From positions 558,001 through 622,000 of the forward strand of contig CAVWYO010000005.1 in NCBI GenBank assembly GCA_963759235.1: a stretch of 64,000 bases of DNA, in the 5' to 3' direction. A model generated the notes under the pieces. The model searched no databases. It was not told the DNA's origin and saw only the letters and a program-made list of their open reading frames with translations. Positions 24,214 to 33,104 of this stretch are shown one piece after another. The translations under genes were made by a program, and so were the position numbers. Position 1 is the first letter of the stretch. Each line of letters starts with the position of its first letter. The DNA is from Bauldia sp963759235. GTDB taxonomy: Bacteria > Pseudomonadota > Alphaproteobacteria > Rhizobiales > Kaistiaceae.

Positions 24214-25407
24214 ATGATCGCACTCGTTCGTCGCTCGATTGCGTTGGACCGGCGGCGGCTTGCCGTCCTGACGAGCGGTCTGGTCTTCGCCGCCCTGTCG
24301 GCGATGGTCTCGCCCGCGGTCGGCCAGCGGTACGAGACCCCGGTTCAGCATGCCTTCCTCATTGACTATGACACCGGGACGGTGCTTTTCGAGAAGGACG
24401 CCGACGAGCGCATGCCGCCGGCCAGCCTGGCCAAGCTGATGACGGCCGAAGTTGTCTTCAAGGCGATCCGCGGAGGCCGGCTCAGCCTCGATAACGAATT
24501 CGTCGTCTCCGAGAACGCCTGGCGGACCGGTGGCGCGGTTTCCGGCGGGTCGACCATGTTCGCCAAACTCGGTTCGTCGATCCGCGTCGAGGACCTGATC
24601 CGCGGCGCCATCATCCAGTCCGGCAACAATTCCTGCATCGTGCTCGCGGAGGGAATGGCCGGCACGGAAGACGCCTTCACCGACCTGATGAACCAGGAGG
24701 CGCAGCGGCTTGGAATGACCAACTCGCACTTCGTCAACTCGACGGGGTTGCCGGCGCCCGGCCAGTATGTGTCAGCCCGCGACCTTGCCACGCTGGCCGC
24801 GCACCTCGTACGCGACTTCCCCGAGTTCTATCCAATCTTCGGCGAGCCGGACTTCAAGTGGAACAAGATCTTTCAGCGAAACCGCAATCCGCTGCTGGAA
24901 ATGAATATCGGCGCCGACGGATTGAAGACCGGATTCACCGACAATGCCGGCTACGGAATTGTCGGCTCCGCGGTCCGCGATGGTCAGCGCCTGATCGTCG
25001 TCATCGGCGGCGCCGACACCGACAAGACGCGGGGGGTGGAGGCGCGCAAGCTTCTCGATTGGGGTTTTCGTGCCTTCGAGCCGATGAAACTGTTCAGCGA
25101 CGGCGAGGTGATCACCGATGCGCGGGTCTTCGGTGGGGCGCAAGGCAGCGTCGGCGTGGTGAGCCACGGCCCGGTGAATCTGTTGCTGCCCATCGGCTCG
25201 CTTGACCTCGTCGACGCCGAGGTCATCTATCGGGGGCCGATACCGGCGCCGGTGGAGGCGGGTCAGGAGGTCGGAATCGTGCGTTTCACCACCACCGAAG
25301 GGCTGAGCAAGGAACAACCGGTGTTTGCCGCGGCTGACGTCGCGGTCGGCTCGTTCTCGCAGCGGGCCCTCAACGGGCTGGAGGAACTGCTTCTCGGCTG
25401 GTTATAG
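24214..25407 (+). CDS. dacA: D-alanyl-D-alanine carboxypeptidase (PBP5/6 type)
   Basis: A 397-residue serine peptidase of family S11. All three catalytic motifs are present: SLAK (Ser71, Lys74), SGN (136-138) and KTG (238-240). An N-terminal signal segment (to about residue 38) exports it, and the last 16 residues (ALNGLEELLLGWL) form the amphipathic membrane anchor of PBP5-type enzymes. It removes the terminal D-Ala from peptidoglycan pentapeptides. The ATG at 24214 with AAGGGA 7 bases upstream is preferred over the TTG at 24196. It lies between rlpA and tmk. Confidence 0.94.
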   Translation: MIALVRRSIALDRRRLAVLTSGLVFAALSAMVSPAVGQRYETPVQHAFLIDYDTGTVLFEKDADERMPPASLAKLMTAEVVFKAIRGGRLSLDNEFVVSENAWRTGGAVSGGSTMFAKLGSSIRVEDLIRGAIIQSGNNSCIVLAEGMAGTEDAFTDLMNQEAQRLGMTNSHFVNSTGLPAPGQYVSARDLATLAAHLVRDFPEFYPIFGEPDFKWNKIFQRNRNPLLEMNIGADGLKTGFTDNAGYGIVGSAVRDGQRLIVVIGGADTDKTRGVEARKLLDWGFRAFEPMKLFSDGEVITDARVFGGAQGSVGVVSHGPVNLLLPIGSLDLVDAEVIYRGPIPAPVEAGQEVGIVRFTTTEGLSKEQPVFAAADVAVGSFSQRALNGLEELLLGWL

Positions 25408-25433
25408 CCGGGCAGCTTGATTATATCCTTCTG

Positions 25434-26081
25434 ATGGCCGCCAAGTTCATCACCTTCGAGGGCGGGGAGGGCGCCGGCAAATCGACCCAGATCCGCTTGC
25501 TGTCCAGCCAACTCGCCGAGCATGGCGTTCAGGTTACCCAAACCCGTGAGCCGGGCGGCACACCTGCCGCGGAATCGATCCGCAAGGTGCTCCTGTCCGG
25601 TGTCGCAAAGCCGCTTGGACCCGAAGCCGAGGCGCTTCTCTTTGCCGCGGCACGTGCCGACCACGTCGAGCATTTGATCCGCCCGGCGCTCGCCGCCGGC
25701 ACGTGGGTGCTATGCGATCGCTTCTGCAATTCTACCCGCGTCTATCAGGGCGAAATCGGCGGGGTCGACGCGGATCTGCTCGATGCGCTGGAACGGGTCG
25801 CCGTCGGCGGCAGCCGCCCGGATACCACCTTCGTGCTCGACGTGCCGGCCGAGGTGGGACTTGGCCGCGTGTCGGGGCGCTTGGCACTTTCCGGCGGCAA
25901 GCCCGACCGCTTCGAGAGCGAAGCCGAGGACCTCCACGAGCGCCGCAGAAAGGCGTATCTCGATGTCGCTGCCCGCGCGCCAGAGCGCTGTGTGGTGATC
26001 GACGGCAGCCGCGACGAAGCCGTTGTCGCGGAGGAGATTTGGCAGGTCGTGTCCCGGCGGCTCATAAGGGAGGCGGCCTGA
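25434..26081 (+). CDS. tmk: Thymidylate kinase
   Basis: A 215-residue thymidylate kinase. It has the P-loop GGEGAGKST at residues 10-18, the REPGGT segment, and CDRFCNST in place of the common DRYxDST, followed by the substrate region ending in the ALSGGKPDRFE lid. It phosphorylates dTMP to dTDP in the cytosol. It is 26 bases downstream of dacA and followed directly by holB, a neighbourhood shared with many alphaproteobacteria. Confidence 0.96.
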   Translation: MAAKFITFEGGEGAGKSTQIRLLSSQLAEHGVQVTQTREPGGTPAAESIRKVLLSGVAKPLGPEAEALLFAAARADHVEHLIRPALAAGTWVLCDRFCNSTRVYQGEIGGVDADLLDALERVAVGGSRPDTTFVLDVPAEVGLGRVSGRLALSGGKPDRFESEAEDLHERRRKAYLDVAARAPERCVVIDGSRDEAVVAEEIWQVVSRRLIREAA

Positions 26082-26083
26082 CA

Positions 26084-27178
26084 ATGGCGACGGCCGACAG
26101 CGCCGAGATTCCGCGTCTCGATAGTCTCGACGGTTGGCCGGCGCCGGAAGCCCAGCCGGCGTGGTACGGAGACCCGGCCGCCGAGACGGTGCTCCTCGAT
26201 GCCTATCGTGGCGGCCGCATGCATCACGCCTGGCTGATCGGTGGGCCCAAGGGCATCGGCAAAGCGACCCTCGCCTATCGTTTCGCCCAATTCGCTTTCG
26301 CCCACCCCGATCCGCGCGCCGGTGAAGTCGCCGCCGCGGCCGGTCTCTCGGTCGACCGCGACCATCCGGCTTTTCGCCGCGTCGCCAACCGGTCCCATCC
26401 GAATCTCCTCGCACTCGAGCGGCCCTACCGGGAGGATCGCAAGCGCTTCCTGACGGAATTGAGCGTCGACCAGATCAGGCGGACCGTCGCCTTTTTCGGC
26501 TCGACCAGCGGCGAGCACGGCTGGCGGATCGCGATCGTCGATCCGGCCGACGAGATGAACGCCAGTGCCACCAACGCTCTTCTGAAAGTGCTGGAGGAAC
26601 CGCCATCGCGATCGCTGTTCTTCGTCATTTGCCACGCTCCGGGCCGGCTCGTTCCCACCATTCGCTCCCGCTGCCGCCGCCTCGATCTAGCGCCGCTCTC
26701 CGCCGAGGCGGTGAGAATGGCGATCAAGGACAACGATCCCGGCGACTTCGGCGGCGCGGATATCGACCTTGCGGCGTCCCTCGCCGAGGGCAGCCTGAGG
26801 CGTGCGGTGCTTCTTCTCCAGGGTGACGGCATCGCGACTTATCGCCAATTTGCCGCCTTCGCCGCGAGGTTGCCGGCTGTCGACGTGGCCGCCATGCACG
26901 ATCTCGCCGATGGCGTGACAAGGCGCGGCGACGACGATTCCTATCCGGGTTTCCTCGACATCGTCCGCGGCTGGCTGCGGCGCCGGGTGCGAGGCGAACC
27001 GGAGCCGGTCGGCGGGGCGGGACCGTCGGCCGCCGCCGCGGGGGTGCCGCTTGCCAGATGGGCGGAGGTGTGGGACAAGGTCAACGATGCTTCGGCGGAG
27101 GCCGATGCTCTCAATCTCGACCGGAAGCAAGTCGTTCTGTCCATCCTCATGTCGCTCGCTCACGCCGCCCGAATGTGA
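26084..27178 (+). CDS. holB: DNA polymerase III subunit delta'
   Basis: A 364-residue clamp-loader subunit. The P-loop-like segment GGPKGIGKAT is at residues 53-62, a central region NASATNALLKVLEEPP follows, and the SRC motif TIRSRCRRL is present, the arginine-finger region of clamp loaders. The zinc-binding cysteines of the E. coli protein are absent, as is usual in this lineage. It helps load the beta clamp onto DNA. The ATG at 26084 lies 2 bases after the tmk stop with GGGAGG upstream, so the two are co-translated. Confidence 0.94.
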   Translation: MATADSAEIPRLDSLDGWPAPEAQPAWYGDPAAETVLLDAYRGGRMHHAWLIGGPKGIGKATLAYRFAQFAFAHPDPRAGEVAAAAGLSVDRDHPAFRRVANRSHPNLLALERPYREDRKRFLTELSVDQIRRTVAFFGSTSGEHGWRIAIVDPADEMNASATNALLKVLEEPPSRSLFFVICHAPGRLVPTIRSRCRRLDLAPLSAEAVRMAIKDNDPGDFGGADIDLAASLAEGSLRRAVLLLQGDGIATYRQFAAFAARLPAVDVAAMHDLADGVTRRGDDDSYPGFLDIVRGWLRRRVRGEPEPVGGAGPSAAAAGVPLARWAEVWDKVNDASAEADALNLDRKQVVLSILMSLAHAARM

Positions 27179-27241
27179 TTTCGCCGTGCCGGCCGCAATG
27201 CGGTCGCGACAGTGCCTTTACCTTTGCCAGCACCAGGCGAG

Positions 27242-28837
27242 ATGGCGATGAGCGCCGGGAAATACTATATAACCACTGCGATATCCTATCCGAACGGTCC
27301 TCCGCACATCGGGCACGCCTACGAGGCGCTGGCGACCGACGCGCTCGCCCGCTTCATGCGGCTCGACGGCCGCGACGTGTTCTTCCTGACCGGAACCGAC
27401 GAGCACGGCATCAAGATGAAGCAGACCGCGCTTCGGGAAGGCCTGACGGCGCGCGCCTTGGCCGACCGCAACACGCCGCTCTTCCAAAAGATGGTGCGCG
27501 AGCTCAACTGCTCGAATGACGACTTCATCCGCACCACCGACCCGCGCCATTACCGGGCCTCGGAGGAGATCTGGCGCCGGATGGCGGCGGCCGGAGACAT
27601 CTACAAGGACACCTATTCGGGCTGGTATTCGGTCCGCGACGAAGCGTACTACGCCGAATCCGAGACCGAGGCGCGAGCCGACGGCGTTCGCTACGGTCCG
27701 CAGGGATCGCCGGTCGAGTGGGTGGAGGAGGAGAGCTACTTCTTCCGGCTCGGCGCGTATCAGGATCGTCTTCTGGCCTACTATGAAGCGAACCCGGATT
27801 TCATCGGTCCGGCGGAGCGGCGAAACGAGGTGGTGAGTTTCGTCAAGAGTGGTCTGAGGGACCTGTCTATCTCACGAACGACGTTCGACTGGGGTATCCC
27901 GGTTCCGGGCGACCCACGGCATGTTATGTATGTCTGGGTCGATGCCCTGACCAATTACATAACCGGCGCCGGCTTCCCCGATGATCCACACACCTTCGAT
28001 CGCTACTGGCCGGCAGATCTGCATGTCATCGGCAAGGACATCGTCCGCTTTCACGCGGTCTATTGGCCGGCTTTCCTGATGTCCGCGGGCGTTACTCCCC
28101 CGAAACGGGTCTACGCCCACGGCTTCCTGTTCAACCGCGGGGAGAAGATGTCGAAATCGGTCGGCAACGTCGTCGACCCCTTCGCCATGATCGACGCCTA
28201 CGGGGTCGACGCCGTCCGCTACTTCTTCCTCCGCGAAGTGCCGTTCGGCCAGGACGGCAACTACAGCCATGAGGCGATCGTTCAGCGCATCAATGCCGAC
28301 CTCGCCAACGATCTCGGCAACCTTGCCCAGCGCTCCCTGTCGATGATCGCGCGGAATTGCGGGGGCTTGCTTCCTGAGCCCGGCGGGCTTGCTCCCGAGG
28401 ACAAGCGAATCCTCGAAGAAGCGGACGGGCTCGTGGAGAAATGCCGGAGGGCGGTCGACGACCAGCAGCTCCATGTGGCGCTGAACGCCATCTGGTCGCT
28501 CGTCGCCGAGGCGAACCGCTATTTCGCCGCATCGGCGCCATGGGAGCTGCGGAAGACCAACCCGACCCGGATGGGCACCGTCCTCTACGTCACCGCCGAG
28601 ACGGTTCGGCAGGTCGCGATCCTCGTCCAGCCGGTGATGCCGGATTCGGCGGCGCGGCTTCTCGACCTGTTGGGTGTGGCCGACGAGCGGCGGCGTTTTG
28701 CCGAGCTCGGGGAGGGGGGGCGTCTTTCTCCCGGAACCGAGCTTCCGGCGCCGAGAGCAATCTTTCCGCGCTATGTGGACGGAGGCGAAGCGAGCGCCGA
28801 GCGCCCGTCTGGAGCCGACTTAGCATCCGGCCGATGA
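27242..28837 (+). CDS. metG: Methionyl-tRNA synthetase
   Basis: A 531-residue class I aminoacyl-tRNA synthetase. HIGH is at residues 22-25, KMSKS at 302-306, and the anticodon-binding helical domain follows (NANRYFAASAPWELRK type region). No zinc-knuckle cysteines are seen, and there is no C-terminal EMAP tRNA-binding domain, matching the short bacterial form. It charges tRNA-Met. The ATG at 27242 or the one at 27248 may be used; both follow AGGCGAG closely. Its stop overlaps the tatD start as ATGA. Confidence 0.96.
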   Translation: MAMSAGKYYITTAISYPNGPPHIGHAYEALATDALARFMRLDGRDVFFLTGTDEHGIKMKQTALREGLTARALADRNTPLFQKMVRELNCSNDDFIRTTDPRHYRASEEIWRRMAAAGDIYKDTYSGWYSVRDEAYYAESETEARADGVRYGPQGSPVEWVEEESYFFRLGAYQDRLLAYYEANPDFIGPAERRNEVVSFVKSGLRDLSISRTTFDWGIPVPGDPRHVMYVWVDALTNYITGAGFPDDPHTFDRYWPADLHVIGKDIVRFHAVYWPAFLMSAGVTPPKRVYAHGFLFNRGEKMSKSVGNVVDPFAMIDAYGVDAVRYFFLREVPFGQDGNYSHEAIVQRINADLANDLGNLAQRSLSMIARNCGGLLPEPGGLAPEDKRILEEADGLVEKCRRAVDDQQLHVALNAIWSLVAEANRYFAASAPWELRKTNPTRMGTVLYVTAETVRQVAILVQPVMPDSAARLLDLLGVADERRRFAELGEGGRLSPGTELPAPRAIFPRYVDGGEASAERPSGADLASGR

Positions 28838-29613
28838 TCGTCGACAGCCATTGTCATCTGGATTTTCCCGACTTTGACGCCGACCGCGATGCGCTGGTCG
28901 CGCGGGCACGGTCGGCCGGCGTCGAGGCCATGGTCTCCATTTCGACGCGAGTGGCGAAGTTCCCAGCGCTGAAGGCAATCGTTGATCGCTATGACGACAT
29001 CTATTGCTCGGTCGGAACCCATCCGCACAACGCCGCCGACGAACCCGATATCTCCGCTGAACAGCTGATCGGCTTATCCGCCGACGCCAAGGTCGTCGCG
29101 ATCGGCGAGGCCGGTTTGGACTATCACTATGACAACGCCCCGCGCGCCGCCCAACGCGCCTCCTTCCTCCGCCACATCGAGGCATCCCGCGCGACGCAGC
29201 TGCCGCTCGTTATCCACGCGCGCGACGCCGACGACGATATCGCGGCGATCCTCGCCGAGGAGATGAAGCGGGGATCATTCCCGGCCATTCTGCATTGCTT
29301 TTCGTCGGGTCGGGCTCTGGCGCTGCGCGGCATTGAACTCGGGCTGTATGTATCCTTTTCGGGGATCTTGACGTTCAAGGGGTCGGATGCGCTTCGCGGA
29401 CTCGCCGCCGAACTACCGCTCGATCGCCTGCTGGTCGAGACTGACGCGCCCTATCTGGCGCCGGTTCCGCATCGCGGTCGACGCAACGAACCCGCTTATG
29501 TGATTGAAACGGCGGGGGTTTTGGCAGCGGCTCGCGGCATGCCGCTTGAGAGCGTGGCGGCCGCGACCACCGACAATTTCTATCGTCTTTTCAATAAGAT
29601 AGACCGTGACTGA
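28834..29613 (+). CDS. TatD-family metal-dependent hydrolase/DNase
   Basis: A 259-residue TatD-family TIM-barrel. Metal ligands are visible as HCH in VDSHCHLDFPD (His6, His8), Glu in IGEAGLDYHYD, His in LPLVIHARDAD, His in AILHCFSSG and Asp in LLVETDAPYLAPVPHRG. Family members act as 3'-5' exonucleases on DNA or remove D-aminoacyl groups; the substrate is not settled by sequence. It overlaps metG by 4 bases and the following hydrolase gene by 8 bases, so the three are translated as a block. Confidence 0.94.
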   Translation: MIVDSHCHLDFPDFDADRDALVARARSAGVEAMVSISTRVAKFPALKAIVDRYDDIYCSVGTHPHNAADEPDISAEQLIGLSADAKVVAIGEAGLDYHYDNAPRAAQRASFLRHIEASRATQLPLVIHARDADDDIAAILAEEMKRGSFPAILHCFSSGRALALRGIELGLYVSFSGILTFKGSDALRGLAAELPLDRLLVETDAPYLAPVPHRGRRNEPAYVIETAGVLAAARGMPLESVAAATTDNFYRLFNKIDRD

Positions 29614-30424
29614 GCAACCAAGACTGCGGGCCACGATTCTCGGTTGCGGCTCGTCGCCCGGCGTCCCGAGAATCGGCAATGACTGGGGCGCCTGCGATCC
29701 GGCGGAGCCGAAGAATCGCCGGAGCCGGTGTTCCTTGCTGATCGAGCGGTTCGATTCCGGCAAAAGACCCACCCGTGTTCTCGTCGACACCGGTCCCGAC
29801 ATGCGAAGCCAGTTGCTTGCCGCCGACGTCGATCACATCGACGGTGTTATCTATACCCATGGTCACGCCGACCATCTTCACGGCATCGACGATCTGCGCG
29901 CGTTCTGGCTTTCGACGCGCCGCCTGGTGGAACTTTACGCCGACGATCCGACGGCCGACCGCATCGAGGAAGGCTTTGCCTATTGCCTAAGGACCGCGCC
30001 GGGCGGTTCGTATCCGCCGATCGTCAGGCTCAATCGCATGAAGCCCGAAGGCCCGTTCGCGCTGGGCGGCTCCAGCGGCCACATCGACATCCTGCCGTAC
30101 CGACAGATCCACGGCGACGGCAGTTCCACCGGGTTCCGGTTTGGCGGCCTGGCATATTCGTGCGATGTCAGCGATCTGCCCGACGAAAGTGCCGCGCTGC
30201 TTTCTGGCCTCGAGGTCTGGATCATCGGGGCGCTCCGCCACGAGCCGCACCCGAGCCACCTGACGGTCGCTCAGGCGCTCGAGTGGATAGATCGCCTGAA
30301 GCCGCGCCGAGCGATCCTGACCCACATGCACAACGACCTGGACTACGCCACGCTGAGGCGCACGCTGCCGGCCAACGTCGAACCTGCCTATGACGGGATG
30401 CAGATCGCCTTTAGCCCGCCGTGA
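29606..30424 (+). CDS. PhnP-like metallo-beta-lactamase-fold hydrolase
   Basis: A 272-residue metallo-beta-lactamase-fold protein with the opening LGCGSSPGVPRIGNDWGACD, typical of the PhnP/cyclic phosphodiesterase branch. The metal site is THGHADHLHG (His85, His87, Asp89, His90), and a late His occurs in ILTHMHNDLDY. It starts at a GTG (29606) that overlaps tatD by 8 bases. The pairing with tatD and metG is widespread in alphaproteobacteria. The physiological substrate is unknown; a phosphodiesterase role is inferred from fold. Confidence 0.88.
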   Translation: MTEQPRLRATILGCGSSPGVPRIGNDWGACDPAEPKNRRSRCSLLIERFDSGKRPTRVLVDTGPDMRSQLLAADVDHIDGVIYTHGHADHLHGIDDLRAFWLSTRRLVELYADDPTADRIEEGFAYCLRTAPGGSYPPIVRLNRMKPEGPFALGGSSGHIDILPYRQIHGDGSSTGFRFGGLAYSCDVSDLPDESAALLSGLEVWIIGALRHEPHPSHLTVAQALEWIDRLKPRRAILTHMHNDLDYATLRRTLPANVEPAYDGMQIAFSPP

Positions 30425-30428
30425 ACGC

Positions 30429-30456
30429 TTGGGGGAAATATTCCATAATATATCTT
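30429..30456 (+). promoter_or_regulatory. AT-rich promoter-like stretch before mazG
   Basis: TTGGGG (30429-30434), 16 bases, TATCTT (30451-30456). The stretch around 30437-30460 is strikingly AT-rich compared with its surroundings and lies between the hydrolase stop and the mazG start, which fits a separate promoter for mazG. The hexamer match is modest. Confidence 0.28.
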
Positions 30457-30506
30457 ATGCGACTTACGATGATGGATATGGATTGATGCGATCGGAGGCA
30501 TGGCGA

Positions 30507-31334
30507 ATGGAGCCCTCGCGGGACATCGGACGGCTGATCGAGATCATGGCGGCGCTGCGCGATCCCCAATCGGGCTGCCCCTGGGACAAGGAGCAGACCT
30601 TCGCGACCATTGCGCCCTATACGGTCGAGGAGGCTCATGAGGTCGCCGAGGCGATCGCCCGCAATGACCTCGGCGACCTGCGCGAAGAACTTGGCGATTT
30701 GCTGCTGCAAGTGGCCTACCACGCACGGATGGCGGAGGAAGTCGGCGCCTTCGCCTTTCCCGATGTGGTCGAGGCGATCACCAATAAGATGATCCGGCGG
30801 CACCCGCACGTGTTTGGCGACGCTGAGGCGCGCGCCGCGGGTCAGGCCAAGGGCATGTGGGACATGATCAAGCAAGAGGAGAAGCGAGAGCGGAGGGCGG
30901 AGCGCGGAGAGAGCCGTGAGCCGACGTTGACGGGTCTCCTCGACGCGGTGCCGAGGGGCCTGCCACCCCTCGCCCGCGCCATCAGGCTGCAACAGAAGGC
31001 GGGGACGGTTGGCTTCGACTGGAACGATCCGCGCGCGGTGCTCGCCAAGCTCCGCGAGGAGATCGACGAGATCGAGGCTGAATTAGTGCATGAGGCACCG
31101 ACCCAGGCGCGCGTGAGGGACGAGATCGGCGACCTGCTCTTCGCCGTCGTCAACCTGGCACGGCATCTGGCGGTGGATCCTGACCAGGCGCTGACCGGCA
31201 CCAACGCGAAATTCGCCGGCCGTTTCGCCAGGATCGAGGTGGCCCTGGCTGCCGAAGGCCGTCTGACTTCAGAGGCGAGCCTCGATGAAATGGAGGCGCT
31301 TTGGCAACGCGCCAAGCTCGAGGAGCAGCGCTAG
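30507..31334 (+). CDS. mazG: Nucleoside triphosphate pyrophosphohydrolase MazG
   Basis: A 275-residue protein with two MazG domains. The first (residues 20-130) has CPWDKEQTF, the EEAHE acidic motif at 41-45 and EELGD at 60-64; the second has EEIDEIEAE and DEIGDLLFAVVN. The enzyme hydrolyses NTPs to NMPs and pyrophosphate, removing aberrant nucleotides. The ATG at 30507 has GGAGG 8 bases upstream; the in-frame ATG at 30486 has none. It converges with hflX, and their stop codons overlap in the palindrome CTAG. Confidence 0.94.
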   Translation: MEPSRDIGRLIEIMAALRDPQSGCPWDKEQTFATIAPYTVEEAHEVAEAIARNDLGDLREELGDLLLQVAYHARMAEEVGAFAFPDVVEAITNKMIRRHPHVFGDAEARAAGQAKGMWDMIKQEEKRERRAERGESREPTLTGLLDAVPRGLPPLARAIRLQQKAGTVGFDWNDPRAVLAKLREEIDEIEAELVHEAPTQARVRDEIGDLLFAVVNLARHLAVDPDQALTGTNAKFAGRFARIEVALAAEGRLTSEASLDEMEALWQRAKLEEQR

Positions 31335-32734
31335 CCCTGAGCAGCCTCTTGCGGCACCGGAATTGCCGCAGGGACAAGGTGCGCTTGCGGGAATGCCGCA
31401 TGGAAGCGTTCGGTCGCGTCCGGTGCCACCCGAATTCGGGCGATCACAGTACCGTCAGGGCGATCCTGCCGGTCAAGCACCTCGCCAAGGCCGTAGAGGC
31501 GATGAAGCCGCCCGAGGCCCTCACCGGAGACCTCGACCTGATAGACCGCCCGATCGGCCGCGATGCTTTCTTCGATGACCATGAGAAGGTCGTCGAGCCC
31601 CTCGCCGGTCAGCGCCGACACCGAGACCACGGCTGGTCCGGTCTGCTTTCCCGCCGTGTGCGCGGCAATCCGACGCGGCGGCCGTCGTTCAGGCGCCAGC
31701 AGGTCGATCTTGTTCCAGACCTCGACGACCCGTCCCGGCGCGTCGACGTCGATGCCAAGTTCAGCGAGCACGCCCTTGACGTCCCTCGCCTGTTCCTCGG
31801 TGTCCGGGTTGGCGATGTCGCGGACATGCAGGATCAGGTCCGCTTCAGAGACTTCCTCAAGCGTGGCGCGGAAAGCCGCGACCAGCATTGTCGGCAGGTC
31901 GGCGACGAAACCGACCGTGTCCGACAGGACAATCGGCGCGCCGTTCGGCAGATCGATGCGCCGAAGCGTCGGATCGAGCGTGGCGAACAAGCGGGGGTCG
32001 GCGAATACGGCCGATTTCGTCAACGTGTTGAAAAGCGTTGATTTTCCGGCATTAGTGTAGCCCACCAGGGCGACCACCGCCTGTGTCGACCGCTTCCGCC
32101 TTCGGCGCTGCAAGCGGCGACGGGTCGCGACCGCCCCAAGCTCCGCCTTGATCCTCTCGATCCGCTCTGAAAGAGCGCGGCGGTCAGCCTCGATCTGGGT
32201 CTCGCCGGGTCCTCCGAGGAAGCCGAAGCCGCCGCGCTGCCGCTCAAGGTGGGTCCAACTCCTGACCAGCCGGCTCTTCTGGTAGCTCAAATGGGCGAGC
32301 TCGACCTGAAGGCGTCCTTCCCGGGTTTGCGCCCGCTCGCCGAAAATCTCAAGGATCAGCCCGGTTCGATCGATAACCTTGGCCTTCCAGGCCTTTTCGA
32401 GATTGCGCTGCTGCACCGGCGAAAGCGGGTGGTCCACGATGACCAGCCCTACACCCTCGGTGCCGACGCGGTTGCCGATCTCCTCGACCTTGCCGGCGCC
32501 GAACAGCGTTGCCGGGCGATAGCTGGCAAGCGGCACCGCTACGCCGCCGACCACGTCGAGATCGATCGCCAGGGCAAGGCCGACGGCTTCTTCTATGCGG
32601 GCGTCGCTGTCGCGACCGCGGGTCGTCTCGCCCTTCCCGGGGCGGGTGACGGGAACGAGGACCAGTGCACGCTCCGGCGCACTAAGCCGCGTGCCGTCGC
32701 TGCTGCCTCGATGAAGCTCGGTAGTTTCGGTCAA
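31331..32734 (-). CDS. hflX: GTPase HflX
   Basis: A 467-residue GTPase with an N-terminal HflX domain (GAGKVEEI near residue 79, GGPGETQIEADRR at 174-186), a basic coiled linker around residues 205-216 and a Ras-like G domain: G1 GYTNAGKS (225-232), G3 SDTVGF and G4 NKID. It binds ribosomes and rescues or splits stalled ones. Its start is a TTG at 32734 overlapping the hfq stop (TTGA), so translation depends on hfq. This hfq-hflX order is widely conserved. The stop overlaps the mazG stop tail to tail. Confidence 0.94.
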   Translation of the reverse strand: MTETTELHRGSSDGTRLSAPERALVLVPVTRPGKGETTRGRDSDARIEEAVGLALAIDLDVVGGVAVPLASYRPATLFGAGKVEEIGNRVGTEGVGLVIVDHPLSPVQQRNLEKAWKAKVIDRTGLILEIFGERAQTREGRLQVELAHLSYQKSRLVRSWTHLERQRGGFGFLGGPGETQIEADRRALSERIERIKAELGAVATRRRLQRRRRKRSTQAVVALVGYTNAGKSTLFNTLTKSAVFADPRLFATLDPTLRRIDLPNGAPIVLSDTVGFVADLPTMLVAAFRATLEEVSEADLILHVRDIANPDTEEQARDVKGVLAELGIDVDAPGRVVEVWNKIDLLAPERRPPRRIAAHTAGKQTGPAVVSVSALTGEGLDDLLMVIEESIAADRAVYQVEVSGEGLGRLHRLYGLGEVLDRQDRPDGTVIARIRVAPDATERFHAAFPQAHLVPAAIPVPQEAAQG

Positions 32735-32991
32735 TCGGGCTCTCGGTTGTTCGCCCCTTCGTCAGGCGGCTCGAAGAGCTGCAAAGGCGCCCCGGGCATG
32801 ATCGTGGATATGGCGTGCTTGTAGACGAGTTGCGAGTGCCCGTCCCGCCGGAGCAGCACGCAGAAATTGTCGAACCAGGTGACGATGCCTTGAAGTTTCA
32901 CCCCATTGACCAGGAAAATGGTGAGGGGCGTCTTGTTCTTGCGAACGTAGTTGAGGAAAGTGTCCTGCAGGTTTTGTGCGCGGTCCGCCAT
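32731..32991 (-). CDS. hfq: RNA chaperone Hfq
   Basis: An 86-residue Sm-like RNA chaperone. Sm1 is TIFLVNGVKLQGIVTWFD (residues 24-41) and Sm2 the YKHAIS segment (57-62), the RNA-binding rim and proximal face of the hexamer. Q8 in AQNLQDTF is also conserved. It promotes small-RNA to mRNA pairing. The ATG at 32991 gives the usual start MADRAQNLQD; the open frame to 33051 adds a non-family leader. It precedes hflX with a 4-base overlap. The 113 bases upstream to the aminotransferase gene likely hold its promoter. Confidence 0.97.
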   Translation of the reverse strand: MADRAQNLQDTFLNYVRKNKTPLTIFLVNGVKLQGIVTWFDNFCVLLRRDGHSQLVYKHAISTIMPGAPLQLFEPPDEGANNREPD

Positions 32992-33104
32992 TTTGTCTGT
33001 CTCGTTTTTGGCTTGCTGGGGAAGCGCCAGTCGCCGCCACCGGTCCACCACCGATGAACTTGTCCAGTTTGACGGGTGTTGCCCGGCGCGTCACCTATGA
33101 ATTT

